NCBI GenBank assembly: GCA_947168335.1
Contig: CAMVLM010000007.1
Coordinates: 1-49,873 of the forward strand
Length of the DNA stretch: 49,873 bases
Direction of reading: 5' to 3'
Source: an uncultured Butyrivibrio sp.
Lineage (GTDB): Bacteria > Bacillota > Clostridia > Lachnospirales > Lachnospiraceae
Part shown: in pieces, positions 10,201 to 19,353 of the stretch
Numbering within the stretch: the stretch's first letter is position 1
How the letters are laid out: every line of letters starts with the position of its first letter
The notes under the pieces: generated by a model
Databases searched by the model: none
What the model saw: the letters and a program-made list of their open reading frames with translations, nothing else
What the model was told of the DNA's origin: nothing
Made by a program: the position numbers and the translations under genes

Positions 10201-12510
10201 TCAGTCACCATGACCGCTGTCAGAGGAATTTCCTCCCTCACCGACTGTGATATCAGGAAGCGGATCACCTCCGATAAGATGTCCGTCTTCAGGATCAATA
10301 AATCCGCCTGTCTCCGGGTCAATATAATACCCCGTTTCCGGATCAATTTCAAACGACTTCCATATAGGTTCTTTGTTTTCTTTTTCATCCTCAGGTATCT
10401 TTTCCCAGATTCCGTCAGCATCTTCAGAACCTTCTTCGCCTTCTTTATTTTCGGTCCCGTCTTCGGTACTGCCTTCTTCGCCCCCTGAAGAAGTTTCCCC
10501 GGAATCATCCGAAGTTTCTACTTCAGCTTCCTGAGCAGCGCTCATCATTATCTCTTTTTGTCTTAAGGCTTCAAGCTCTGCCTGTTCCTCTTCTGTTACT
10601 GGTTCTGTCATAGGGAAGTTCAGATAAGGAAGCGCTTCTGTCAGGACAGCCCTTACTATTCTGGTTGCAAACTTGGCATCAGCCTGATCTGCTGCATTGG
10701 GTCTGTCGACAACAACGTAAATTGCAATCTTCGGATCATTTGCCGGAGCATATCCCATAAAGGAAACTACATACTGCCTGTTTCCTCTCGGAACCGTCTG
10801 CGCAGTACCTGTTTTTCCACCTATCATATAACCTGCGGGTCTTGCAGTTTTACCTGTACCCTCATCTCCCGCAACTACAAGGTTACAATACTCAATGATT
10901 TTCTTTGAAGTGGACTCGGAAACTGTCTGTCTTAAAACTCTGGGTTCTATGCTCTTAACCGTTGAACCCGCTGAATTCTGAATTTTGCTGACAATATGAG
11001 GTTCATAAAAGTTTCCACCGTTTATCAGTGAGCTGAACGCAGTTATCATCTCTATCATATCCACGTTGTAGCCCTGTCCGAAGGTTCCTGTGGCAAGCTC
11101 TGTAGAACCCATATTGTTTACATCAAAGGTAAGGCCTTCTGTTCTGGCTTCTCCTGCCAGGTCAATGTTTGTTTTAAGTCCGAATCCGAACTGCTTCTGG
11201 AATTTGCAGAAGGTATCTGTTCCGATTGCCTGACCTATCTTCATCATTGCGACGTTACAGGAAATCTCAATACCTCTGGCTACAGAAACACTTCCGTCAC
11301 CATATCTGTTGTGGCAGTGAATCTTGTGACCGCCTATTTCCAGATAACCTCCACAATCGTAAACTTCATTTCCTGTTATATTTCCAGCCTCAAGTCCTGT
11401 GGCAACAGTAAACGGCTTGGCAACAGATCCGGGTTCATAGGTATCTGAAATGCAGAAGTTTCTCCACAGCGCGTTCAGATTGTACATAACCTCTTCATCG
11501 GTCATTGAATCAAGCATTTCCTGAGTTATGTAAACACCGCTGTCATACACGCTTTCGCCGGCAATTTTATTTCCCTTCTCATCAACACGTGGCATGCCAA
11601 TGAGGTTATCGGTATTACGTGTATCATTCAGATCAAATGTGGGATAGCTGGCCATTGCAAGAATATCACCGGAATGAATATCCATCATGATACATCCAAC
11701 GTTATTGGCAGCATTTCCCTCTCTGACATTATTTTTATATGTCTCGTTGAATTCCTTAAGGTATTTCTCCACAATTGACTGAAGGTTTCCGTCAATTGTT
11801 GTTACTATTGTATTTCCGTCTGTGGCAGGAATTGTTGTTCTTTCAAGATTGGAATCCTCATCAAGATAACCGTAGATTCTGCCGTTTGAGCCGCTCAGCT
11901 CATCATTGTAATACTCCTCAAGTCCAAATATTCCATTGTTATCACTGGTGGTAAATCCAACAACATCACTGGCCATTGAACCGTTAGGATATTTTCTTAT
12001 ATAGTTTTCTTCAAACCAGACACCCTGCACGTTTTTATTGTATGTATCACTACCGTAGGTTATCATTGCCTGGAAGTTGCTTATTTCATCATAGCTGAGC
12101 TGTTTTGCCAGCGTGTAATACTGGGATGAGGGATTGTCTGCTATATAATTTCTGATATCGCTCTCATTGAAACCAAAGCAGCTTACAAGTGCTGCCACAG
12201 TGGGTTCAAGAAAATCTTCGTCCGAAAGAATGATCTTCGCATCAAGGATTACGTTGTAAACCTTTTCACTGTATGCAAGGACCGTTCCGTTAGCATCAAC
12301 TATCTCCCCTCGTCTGAAAGGGATGGTTGTCGAATCGTATTTCTGCTGTGACAGAACCTGCCTTTCATACTCTTCACCGTTGTTTCTGGTAATCATTACA
12401 AGTCTTACACCAAGCAGTACAAAAGCTAGCAGTACTGTTCCAAACAATACTGCCAGCTTCTTTTTCATTGCAAATGTGAACTTTTGGGTGTTACTTCTCT
12501 TCTTTTTCAT
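10201..12510 (-). CDS. Class B penicillin-binding protein (SpoVD/FtsI-like) with acidic repeat C-terminal tail
   Basis: TM anchor, YEPGSVAKPFTVATGLE (SxxK), SCNVAMM (SxN), GKTGTAQ (KTG); C-terminus carries IDPETGxx octapeptide-like repeats. Confidence 0.95.
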   Translation of the reverse strand: MKKKRSNTQKFTFAMKKKLAVLFGTVLLAFVLLGVRLVMITRNNGEEYERQVLSQQKYDSTTIPFRRGEIVDANGTVLAYSEKVYNVILDAKIILSDEDFLEPTVAALVSCFGFNESDIRNYIADNPSSQYYTLAKQLSYDEISNFQAMITYGSDTYNKNVQGVWFEENYIRKYPNGSMASDVVGFTTSDNNGIFGLEEYYNDELSGSNGRIYGYLDEDSNLERTTIPATDGNTIVTTIDGNLQSIVEKYLKEFNETYKNNVREGNAANNVGCIMMDIHSGDILAMASYPTFDLNDTRNTDNLIGMPRVDEKGNKIAGESVYDSGVYITQEMLDSMTDEEVMYNLNALWRNFCISDTYEPGSVAKPFTVATGLEAGNITGNEVYDCGGYLEIGGHKIHCHNRYGDGSVSVARGIEISCNVAMMKIGQAIGTDTFCKFQKQFGFGLKTNIDLAGEARTEGLTFDVNNMGSTELATGTFGQGYNVDMIEMITAFSSLINGGNFYEPHIVSKIQNSAGSTVKSIEPRVLRQTVSESTSKKIIEYCNLVVAGDEGTGKTARPAGYMIGGKTGTAQTVPRGNRQYVVSFMGYAPANDPKIAIYVVVDRPNAADQADAKFATRIVRAVLTEALPYLNFPMTEPVTEEEQAELEALRQKEIMMSAAQEAEVETSDDSGETSSGGEEGSTEDGTENKEGEEGSEDADGIWEKIPEDEKENKEPIWKSFEIDPETGYYIDPETGGFIDPEDGHLIGGDPLPDITVGEGGNSSDSGHGD

Positions 12511-12533
12511 AACTTAACTGCGAATATTCCTTA

Positions 12534-12980
12534 TTAGTTTCCATCGGGTATTGGTGCGACCTGTCTTACATAGTCATTTCCACCACCGTCAGAATATGTA
12601 ACAATCTGACCTTCTGTAGCATAGGTCATGCCATATTCGCCAATAGCGATTCTTTTTATTTCCTCAAGATCAAGACTGCTAACTGCTTTATTATAAGCCT
12701 CATCATTGTCCTGTTTCAAACTATTTAATTTAGCCTCCATACTTGATACAGTTTTCACACTTGATTTAATATCTGCCTGAATTGAGATATACATTGAAAG
12801 AACACCACCTGCAAGTACTACTGCAAGAGTAAGCCCCAATAATGTTGGAAGGCTCATTCTATGCGCTCTTTTTCTGGCCTGAGCCCTTTTCTGGACATGA
12901 AGCGGAATTTCTTCACGATATCTTCTATCCGGCTCATACTGTTTTCTTACTGTATTTCCGTAAACATAATTCTTTTCCAT
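12534..12980 (-). CDS. FtsL-like septum formation protein
   Basis: Short single-TM protein with coiled-coil segment (SVKTVSSMEAKLNSLKQDNDEAYNKAV) between rsmH and the PBP gene. Confidence 0.72.
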   Translation of the reverse strand: MEKNYVYGNTVRKQYEPDRRYREEIPLHVQKRAQARKRAHRMSLPTLLGLTLAVVLAGGVLSMYISIQADIKSSVKTVSSMEAKLNSLKQDNDEAYNKAVSSLDLEEIKRIAIGEYGMTYATEGQIVTYSDGGGNDYVRQVAPIPDGN

Positions 12981-13031
12981 AATTCCCCTCGTAAACCCTT
13001 CTTCTGATTTACTCTGTTTTTCTTTCCCTGA

Positions 13032-13970
13032 TTATTGTTTTTTCTCAAAAACTCTCAGCTTTGCGCTGCTGCTTCGTGAATTTTCTTCCAGTTCTTTTTC
13101 ACTTGGAAGTATTGGCTTTCTGGTGATCACTTTCCCCTGTGATACCTTACCGCATACACAAATCGGTATTTCCGGCGGACATGTGCAGGGATTTTCATTT
13201 TTCCTGAAATTGTTTTTAACAATTCTGTCCTCAAGTGAGTGGAATGTTATCACGCATATTCTTCCACCGGGATTTAAAAAATCAATCATACCATCCAGCG
13301 AATTTTCCAGTACATCAAGCTCTCTGTTACATGCTATTCGCAGTGCCTGATAGGTTCTCTTCGAAGGATGTCCTCCTTTTTCCCTCATTCTTGCAGGGAT
13401 TGCCGCTTTGATGATCTCATTCAGTTCAAAAGTTGTATCAATCGGCTTTTTCTGTCTGTTTGCAACTATATGTTTTGCAATGTTCTTGGCAAATTTGTCT
13501 TCACCATAATTCTTTATAATATGGAAGATTTCCATTTCAGAAAACTCATTAACAATCGTTCCTGCCGTGAGTTCCTGCCTTCTGTCCATTCTCATATCCA
13601 GCGGAGTATCAAATCTGTATGTAAACCCTCTCTCCTCGTTATCAAGCTGGAATGAAGAAACTCCCAGGTCCAGCAGAATACCGTCAACTCCGTTTATCCC
13701 CAGTTCCTTTATTCTGCTAACAGCATTCTCGTAATTGTCTCTTATGATGGTTATCTTGTCCCCAAAGGGTTCAAGTCTTTTACTTGCAGCTGCTATGGCA
13801 TCCTCATCCTGATCAATTCCGATAAGTCTTCCACCTACGCCGAGCTTTTCGGCTATATGACTGGAATGTCCTGCTCCGCCAAGGGTTCCATCCACATAGA
13901 TTCCATCCGGCTTAATATTCAGATTTTCAATTACTTCATTCAGAAGTACTGAATAATGCTTGAATTCCAT
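13032..13970 (-). CDS. rsmH: 16S rRNA (cytosine(1402)-N(4))-methyltransferase RsmH
   Basis: [62 protein letters not shown]. Confidence 0.98.
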   Translation of the reverse strand: MEFKHYSVLLNEVIENLNIKPDGIYVDGTLGGAGHSSHIAEKLGVGGRLIGIDQDEDAIAAASKRLEPFGDKITIIRDNYENAVSRIKELGINGVDGILLDLGVSSFQLDNEERGFTYRFDTPLDMRMDRRQELTAGTIVNEFSEMEIFHIIKNYGEDKFAKNIAKHIVANRQKKPIDTTFELNEIIKAAIPARMREKGGHPSKRTYQALRIACNRELDVLENSLDGMIDFLNPGGRICVITFHSLEDRIVKNNFRKNENPCTCPPEIPICVCGKVSQGKVITRKPILPSEKELEENSRSSSAKLRVFEKKQ

Positions 13971-13984
13971 ATCACTCTCACCGA

Positions 13985-14425
13985 TTAAATGCTCAATCCG
14001 TATTCGCTCATCTTCGCTGCAATACTGTCAATATCATCAAATGTGGTAGCTTCTTCCCACTTGTCCTTACTCCAGATTTCAACTCTGTTTCCGACTCCGG
14101 CCACAACTGCTTCTTTTTCAATTCCGGCATGCTGTAACCAGTTCGCTTTCAGAAGAATTCTTCCCTGCTTGTCTACTTCTACATCATCGGCTCCTGCCAT
14201 GAAGAAACGTCCAAGCTGTCTGGCTCCTGGTATATCCATAGGTAGTGATCTCAGCTTCTCTTCAAAGGCATCCCATCCATTTTGGTCGAACACAAACAAA
14301 CATCCGTCAAAGCCCTTGGTAACCACGAACTGTTCTCCCAACAATTCACGGAACTTGGCCGGGATGATCAGTCGACCCTTAGCATCGATTGAATGACTGT
14401 ATTCGCCTTTGTACGCCTTTCCCAT
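13985..14425 (-). CDS. mraZ: Transcriptional regulator MraZ
   Basis: [41 protein letters not shown]; first gene of the dcw cluster. Confidence 0.97.
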   Translation of the reverse strand: MGKAYKGEYSHSIDAKGRLIIPAKFRELLGEQFVVTKGFDGCLFVFDQNGWDAFEEKLRSLPMDIPGARQLGRFFMAGADDVEVDKQGRILLKANWLQHAGIEKEAVVAGVGNRVEIWSKDKWEEATTFDDIDSIAAKMSEYGLSI

Positions 14426-14432
14426 GATTTTC

Positions 14433-14480
14433 TACCACTTGTTTACCATTTGTCACCACTTTGTGACACTTTTTACCACC
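14433..14480 (-). promoter_or_regulatory. MraZ-binding repeat cluster (putative MraZ boxes)
   Basis: Minus strand: GGTGGTAAAAAGTGTCACAAAGTGGTGACAAATGGTAAACAAGTGGTAGAAA; TGG cores recur at 10-11 bp spacing (one degenerate as TGT) just upstream of mraZ. Confidence 0.82.
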
Positions 14481-14487
14481 TAAATGT

Positions 14488-14516
14488 ATAATAAACTATT
14501 TTTCACTTTTTCTCAA
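14488..14516 (-). promoter_or_regulatory. Putative sigma-A promoter of mraZ/dcw operon
   Basis: Minus strand TTGAGA-N17-TATTAT immediately upstream of the MraZ repeats. Confidence 0.72.
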
Positions 14517-14551
14517 CCTCAGGAAATGGCTTATTTACTGATTCCCCCGCT

Positions 14552-14587
14552 AAACAAGCACTCCCAATGCTGTGGGGGTACTTGTTT
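14552..14587. terminator. Inverted repeat/hairpin upstream of dcw promoter (possible terminator)
   Basis: AAACAAGCACTCCC...GGGGGTACTTGTTT near-perfect 14-bp stem with G-U tolerance; no gene clearly feeds it. Confidence 0.45.
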
Positions 14588-15300
14588 AATACAAGATATT
14601 GTGTTTGTAATTGTTTCGTCTGGCATATATTGATTTTTATGGGATGTTTATTGGAAATATAATATTTTTCTAAAAAAATCTTCTTTTTTTATGGTTTTCT
14701 GCTATTTGTTTTTTTGGGGAAGCGGGGGATTTGGCTAAGGTGAATGAGCCAAGGGGGATTAGGACTTTTGCGGCGACTATCGGGATTATCTTGTTTTTCG
14801 TGATGGTTCCACACTGCCCGGCACCACGAATTTTATTTCTTTTAGTCTCTCCGAGGTAATACAATCATTTAAGCCGCAAATAGCCATACAATCTCTTCTT
14901 GCAAGAAAAAGCAACTTCTTTAATCTGCATAAATAAAGTAAACAGCTCCAATCACTCAAATATCCAGCTGTTGGCGTATCGCGCGCTCTACCATTTGAGA
15001 ATTCAGCGGTTCACTTTTAGTTTCGAAAGTGTCATACACCAACAAAAACATTCAAAACCATTTTCAAAAGTGCCACTGCTCAGCGATCGCATTCCCAAAT
15101 GCATGTGAAGTACCGATGCAAATACTCTTTGTCCATAAAAATATGAAATCACAGTATGCAGAAAGCATACAGATTGCTTGAAAAACAATAGATGTATTTT
15201 TATCATGTAAATGATTTTTTGTCAATGTACAAATTTGTCATGACATGCTAAACTATTAAATGCTGTATTAGAATCTTCATATTAATAGAAGGAGTAAAAA

Positions 15301-16398
15301 ATGAAACTAGGTATAGTGGGATTGCCAAACGTTGGCAAGAGTACACTTTTTAATTCACTTACAAATGCAGGAGCGCTGGCTGCAAATTATCCTTTCGCAA
15401 CAATCGACCCTAACGTTGGTGTTGTTGCAGTTCCGGATGAAAGACTTACAAAGCTTGGAAACCTCTACAATTCCAAGAAAGTAACTCCGGCCACAATCGA
15501 ATTTGTTGATATCGCAGGACTTGTTAAGGGCGCATCAAAGGGTGAAGGACTTGGAAACCAGTTCCTTGCAAACATCAGAGAAACAGATGCTATTGTCCAC
15601 GTTGTAAGATGTTTTGAAGACACAAACGTTGTTCACGTTGACGGAAGCGTTGATCCTGTAAGAGATATAGAAACCATCAACCTTGAGCTTATCTTCGCTG
15701 ACCTTGAGGTACTTGAAAGACGTATTGCAAAGACCTCAAAAGCAGCAAGAATGGACAAGGATGCAGCAAAAGAGCTTGCTCTCCTCGAAAGAATCAAGGC
15801 TCAGCTCGAAGACAATAAACTGGCAAAAGAAATGGACATCGAGGACGAAGACGAACTCAAGCTCATGAACAGCTACGATCTTCTCACATGGAAACCCGTT
15901 ATCTTCGCAGCAAACGTAAAAGACGAAGATCTTGCAAATGACGGTGCTGACAACCAGTATGTCGCAGCAGTACGTAACTGGGCAAAAGACAATGGAAGCG
16001 AAGTTTTCGTAATCAGCGCTCAGATTGAGCAGGAGCTTGCTGAACTTGACGCAGAAGATAAAAAAGCTTTCCTTGAAGATCTTGGCCTTTCAAAGTCAGG
16101 TCTTGAAAAACTTATTGAGGCAAGTTACAGAACCCTCGGTCTTATGAGCTTCCTTACATCAGGTGAGGACGAAACAAGAGCCTGGACCATCAAGATTGGT
16201 ACAAAGGCTCCTCAGGCCGCAGGTAAAATCCATACAGATTTCGAGAGAGGATTTATCAAAGCTGAGGTTATCAATTACGAAGATCTCCTTCGCGAAGGCT
16301 CCCTGTCAGCAGCCAGAGAAAAAGGTCTTGTCCGCATGGAAGGTAAAGAATATGTGGTTCAGGACGGAGATGTAATCCTGTTCAGATTCAACGTATAA
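15301..16398 (+). CDS. ychF: Redox-regulated ATPase/GTPase YchF
   Basis: [58 protein letters not shown]-terminal TGS domain; AGAAGGAG SD. Confidence 0.98.
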   Translation: MKLGIVGLPNVGKSTLFNSLTNAGALAANYPFATIDPNVGVVAVPDERLTKLGNLYNSKKVTPATIEFVDIAGLVKGASKGEGLGNQFLANIRETDAIVHVVRCFEDTNVVHVDGSVDPVRDIETINLELIFADLEVLERRIAKTSKAARMDKDAAKELALLERIKAQLEDNKLAKEMDIEDEDELKLMNSYDLLTWKPVIFAANVKDEDLANDGADNQYVAAVRNWAKDNGSEVFVISAQIEQELAELDAEDKKAFLEDLGLSKSGLEKLIEASYRTLGLMSFLTSGEDETRAWTIKIGTKAPQAAGKIHTDFERGFIKAEVINYEDLLREGSLSAAREKGLVRMEGKEYVVQDGDVILFRFNV

Positions 16399-16401
16399 GA
16401 T

Positions 16402-16436
16402 AAAGACTCAGCCTCGTTAAAGGCTGAGTCTTTTTA
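16402..16436 (+). terminator. Intrinsic terminator after ychF
   Basis: AAAGACTCAGCC-tcgttaaa-GGCTGAGTCTTTTT. Confidence 0.9.
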
Positions 16437-16563
16437 TATAGTAATTTCCCAGGCGAAATTCTTTCTTGCGCAGATACAAAAAACGTAACTACATCAGAAT
16501 TTTTAAGCCCTATCTGTTATATTCAATTTGCAGGCTGTTTAACAAACAAAGAAAGACAATAAT

Positions 16564-16947
16564 ATGAGCAACGATAAAAAGCTGACAAAATCCACAAATG
16601 AACATATACAAGGCGAATCACGTGCTAATGATTCACTCCATACTCAGCACGATCATGAACATTGTCACGAACATGGTCATGTCCACAGTCATACACATAC
16701 CAAAGCCGTACTGAACAGGCTTTCAAAGTCCATCGGTCACTTGGAATCTGTAAAGAAAATGGTCGAGGACGGCAGGGATTGTTCTGAAGTTCTGGTTCAG
16801 CTTGCTGCAGTCAAGGGATCTATTGATTCCTTAAGCAAAATAATACTCAAGGATCATATCGAGCACTGCATAGTAGATGCCATAGAGGAAGGCGACCAGG
16901 CAGCTCTTGATGAGCTTGGCAAGGCAATCGACAAAATCATCGGGTAA
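16564..16947 (+). CDS. CsoR/RcnR/FrmR-family (DUF156) metal-responsive repressor with His-rich N-terminus
   Basis: KAVLNRLSKSIGHLESVKKMVEDGRDCSEVLVQLAAVKGSIDSLSKIILKDHIEHCIVDA fits the family; N-terminus HTQHDHEHCHEHGHVHSHTHT. Confidence 0.9.
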   Translation: MSNDKKLTKSTNEHIQGESRANDSLHTQHDHEHCHEHGHVHSHTHTKAVLNRLSKSIGHLESVKKMVEDGRDCSEVLVQLAAVKGSIDSLSKIILKDHIEHCIVDAIEEGDQAALDELGKAIDKIIG

Positions 16948-16973
16948 TAACAGGTAAATAGCATCTCAAAAAA

Positions 16974-18431
16974 CTACAAGCTGATTATCTTACCATCCTT
17001 AATAAACATTCTTTCCGAAGCTACGTTATTGACAAAGGTCTTATCATGAGAAACAAACAATAACGTTCCTTCGTACTCTTTAAGAAGCCTCTCAAGTGCT
17101 TCAATCGAGGGAATATCCAGATAGTTTGTAGGCTCATCCAATATCAAAAGATTAACGTCCGACACAAAAAGCATTGCAAAGGACAGTTTCATTCTTTCGC
17201 CTCCGGATAATTCCGATGCCTTCTTCTGAATATCCCTTTCAGTCAAAAGAAGTCTTGCCAGAATAATTCGCGCAATGCTCTCCTTCTGGATACTCACATT
17301 CCTTACATTCTCAAGCACTGTTTTATTCAGATCTATCTGAGACATATTCTGTCTTGCATAACCTATTTTAGCTCCGGGTACAACATAAACGCCTTCTCTT
17401 TTATCAATCAGTTCTATCAGCGTTGTCTTTCCTGCTCCATTCTCGCCAACAAGAGCCACCTTTGATCCGTTCCGAATCATAAAATCAGCGTCGTCAAAAA
17501 TAAGCCTTTCATCATAACCAAAAGTAAGATGTTCACCTCTGATGACTATGGGATTTCTCGGCGGATTGGTCAGCCTGAAGTCAGGCCTTGCAACAGGTTC
17601 TTCCTTTGGCTTTTCCTTAACCTCCATGTGCTCAATGCGCTTCAAAACATTCTCCGCACTCTTCTCCATGCTTCGTGCCTTATCTTCAGGCTTTCTGTTT
17701 CCGCAAAGAGCAATTGTCTTAGCCTCACTTGCAGATATATTTCGCGGCTTTTTTGCAACGCTTTTAGCCTTGGCCTTTTTCTGACGATAGACACTCTCCA
17801 ACCTGCGTTTTTCTGACTGATAATTCTCGTATTCGGCATACTGACTTTTTCTTAATTGCTCTTTCTGTTCAAGATAGTCATCATAGTTGCCATTAAAAAA
17901 ATTCAGTTCTCCGAAAGACACTTCAACAATCCTGTCACACACCTCGTTCAATAAATCTCTATCATGGCTTATCAGAACCATTGATTCTATCTCTTTAAGT
18001 CGCTTCTTCAGAATCTCAACGCCTGCGCTGTCGAGATTTGAAGTTGGCTCATCCAGAAAAGCCACCGCACTCTGGCTTGAAAACAGTTCAGCCAGTCTTA
18101 TTCTCGTATCTTCTCCACCACTGACATTTTCCTGCCATAACTGGTCACCTACTCCCATTTTCCCGGCTTCGGCATAATCCGTTTCATAATATGAATCCCC
18201 GGTCCCAAACTGTTCAAAATAAAACGGTACGCAGTTAAGCTTCACTGTACCGGATGAAGGAGCAAGCTTCCCTGACAAAACTTTCAGAAGAGTTGTCTTT
18301 CCGGCTCCGTTTACGCCAACAAGCCCAACTTTTTCGCCTTCATACAGATAAAACCTGTCAAAATCCAAAACAATCTGCTCACCGTAAATCTGTTTTATAT
18401 TCTCTGCACTTATAAGTATTTTTCTGGCCAT
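16974..18431 (-). CDS. ABC-F family ATPase (antibiotic-resistance-type Lsa/Vga/Msr-like architecture)
   Basis: Two ABC modules (GVNGAGKTTLLKVL / GENGAGKTTLIEL; ENVSGGEDTRIRLAE / LSGGERMKLSFAM) and no TM. Start MARKILISAENIKQIYG (18431) follows GGAAAGGAGGTGCGT; alternative in-frame ATG at 18455. Confidence 0.92.
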   Translation of the reverse strand: MARKILISAENIKQIYGEQIVLDFDRFYLYEGEKVGLVGVNGAGKTTLLKVLSGKLAPSSGTVKLNCVPFYFEQFGTGDSYYETDYAEAGKMGVGDQLWQENVSGGEDTRIRLAELFSSQSAVAFLDEPTSNLDSAGVEILKKRLKEIESMVLISHDRDLLNEVCDRIVEVSFGELNFFNGNYDDYLEQKEQLRKSQYAEYENYQSEKRRLESVYRQKKAKAKSVAKKPRNISASEAKTIALCGNRKPEDKARSMEKSAENVLKRIEHMEVKEKPKEEPVARPDFRLTNPPRNPIVIRGEHLTFGYDERLIFDDADFMIRNGSKVALVGENGAGKTTLIELIDKREGVYVVPGAKIGYARQNMSQIDLNKTVLENVRNVSIQKESIARIILARLLLTERDIQKKASELSGGERMKLSFAMLFVSDVNLLILDEPTNYLDIPSIEALERLLKEYEGTLLFVSHDKTFVNNVASERMFIKDGKIISL

Positions 18432-18454
18432 ACGCACCTCCTTTCCAAGAATCA

Positions 18455-18508
18455 TTATCCAAACAGAATCATCTTTTTCTTTAAATCATCTAAAATTACT
18501 TTTTCCAT
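18455..18508 (-). CDS. Putative leader peptide (uORF) of the ABC-F gene: MEKVILDDLKKKMILFG
   Basis: AGGAGG SD 8 nt before ATG at 18508; 17 codons; stop at 18455 overlaps the alternative ABC-F ATG (TAATG); a second SD follows for the MARK start. Confidence 0.65.
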   Translation of the reverse strand: MEKVILDDLKKKMILFG

Positions 18509-18600
18509 TATGTCTGTCCTCCTAAGCAAGTAAATATATTTCGAACGCGCATCCATAGCGGAACGCTTTTATCTTATAGGGAATCTGACGGATTTTCCTA

Positions 18601-18637
18601 TAAAAATAAAAAAATCCGAATGCATTGCGCATCGGAT
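18601..18637 (-). terminator. Intrinsic terminator in the 5' leader of the ABC-F gene (putative attenuator)
   Basis: Minus strand ATCCGATGC-gcaat-GCATTCGGAT followed by TTTTTTTATTTTT, with no upstream gene between it and 18936. Confidence 0.75.
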
Positions 18638-18935
18638 CATCTGAAAAAGCATATTCTATTATCAGTTTGTAAGTACATAATTAAAGTGTGAAAGCCGCAC
18701 TAAAAAAAGGCAAACAAAAAGCACTAATTCCACTGATATAAGAAATGCCATAGAATGATTGATCTACGCAACGCAAATAAATCCCTCTCGGGAAACTTTC
18801 TGCATTTACTCATAAATCATTATCACCTATTCCGCATCTCCTTTACCTCCGAATTATGTGCCTGGAAACTAACCATTAATATTTGTAACACCTTTGCATA
18901 AATCCGTCAACATCAATTTCTGTAAAGTTTACAAA

Positions 18936-18973
18936 TGCCCCCGGAATCGAAACTTCTTACGATTCCAAGGGCA
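18936..18973 (-). terminator. Terminator-like hairpin after the glp operon
   Basis: Minus strand TGCCCTTGGAATCG-taagaagttt-CGATTCCGGGGGCA (14 bp, G-U pairs) then TTTGTAAACTTT, just past the DUF1667 stop. Confidence 0.75.
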
Positions 18974-18985
18974 TCAGTTGGTCAT

Positions 18986-19351
18986 TTATACCGCTGCCAC
19001 TTCTCTTGTAGCAACAACATCAACTCCGGTTCCTGCAACGTTTTTAACCACAACATCACCGATATGAACAGGTGCTTTAACGCATGCTGCATCAATTTCC
19101 TTCATGCAATCAGCAATCTTATCCTTCGGAATATTGGACGCCGTCTTAACAGAAACTCTTGGCTTGTCACCACCTGTAATAACAGCAGTGCTTGTGACTG
19201 TGCGTTCCGGATGTGTCACTTCGTTTCTTGCATATTTATCACCTATGGCACAGGTGTAACCCTTTACGGATAATACCTCTCCATCTTCCATTTCTACTGT
19301 AATCTGGCAGCCCATCGGGCAGCCGATACATGTAAGTTCTCTTTTTTCCAT
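18986..19351 (-). CDS. DUF1667 family protein (CxxCxxxC motif, partner of GlpA/GlpB-like oxidoreductases)
   Basis: MEKRELTCIGCPMGCQITVEMEDGEVLSVKGYTCAIGDKYARNEVTHPERTVTSTAVITGG; directly follows the FAD oxidoreductase gene. Confidence 0.9.
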   Translation of the reverse strand: MEKRELTCIGCPMGCQITVEMEDGEVLSVKGYTCAIGDKYARNEVTHPERTVTSTAVITGGDKPRVSVKTASNIPKDKIADCMKEIDAACVKAPVHIGDVVVKNVAGTGVDVVATREVAAV

Positions 19352-19353
19352 GG

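Noticed and set aside
14670-14864. 64-aa minus ORF (MYYLGETKRNKIRGAGQCGTITKNK...) and its open plus-strand counterpart
   Set aside because: No SD or recognisable domain, and both strands are partly open; not enough evidence to call a gene or mobile-element remnant.
14970-15010. Minus-strand CTCAAATGGTAGAGCGCGCG resembling a tRNA D-arm
   Set aside because: No anticodon, T-arm or acceptor stem can be assembled around it; at most a decayed tRNA fragment.
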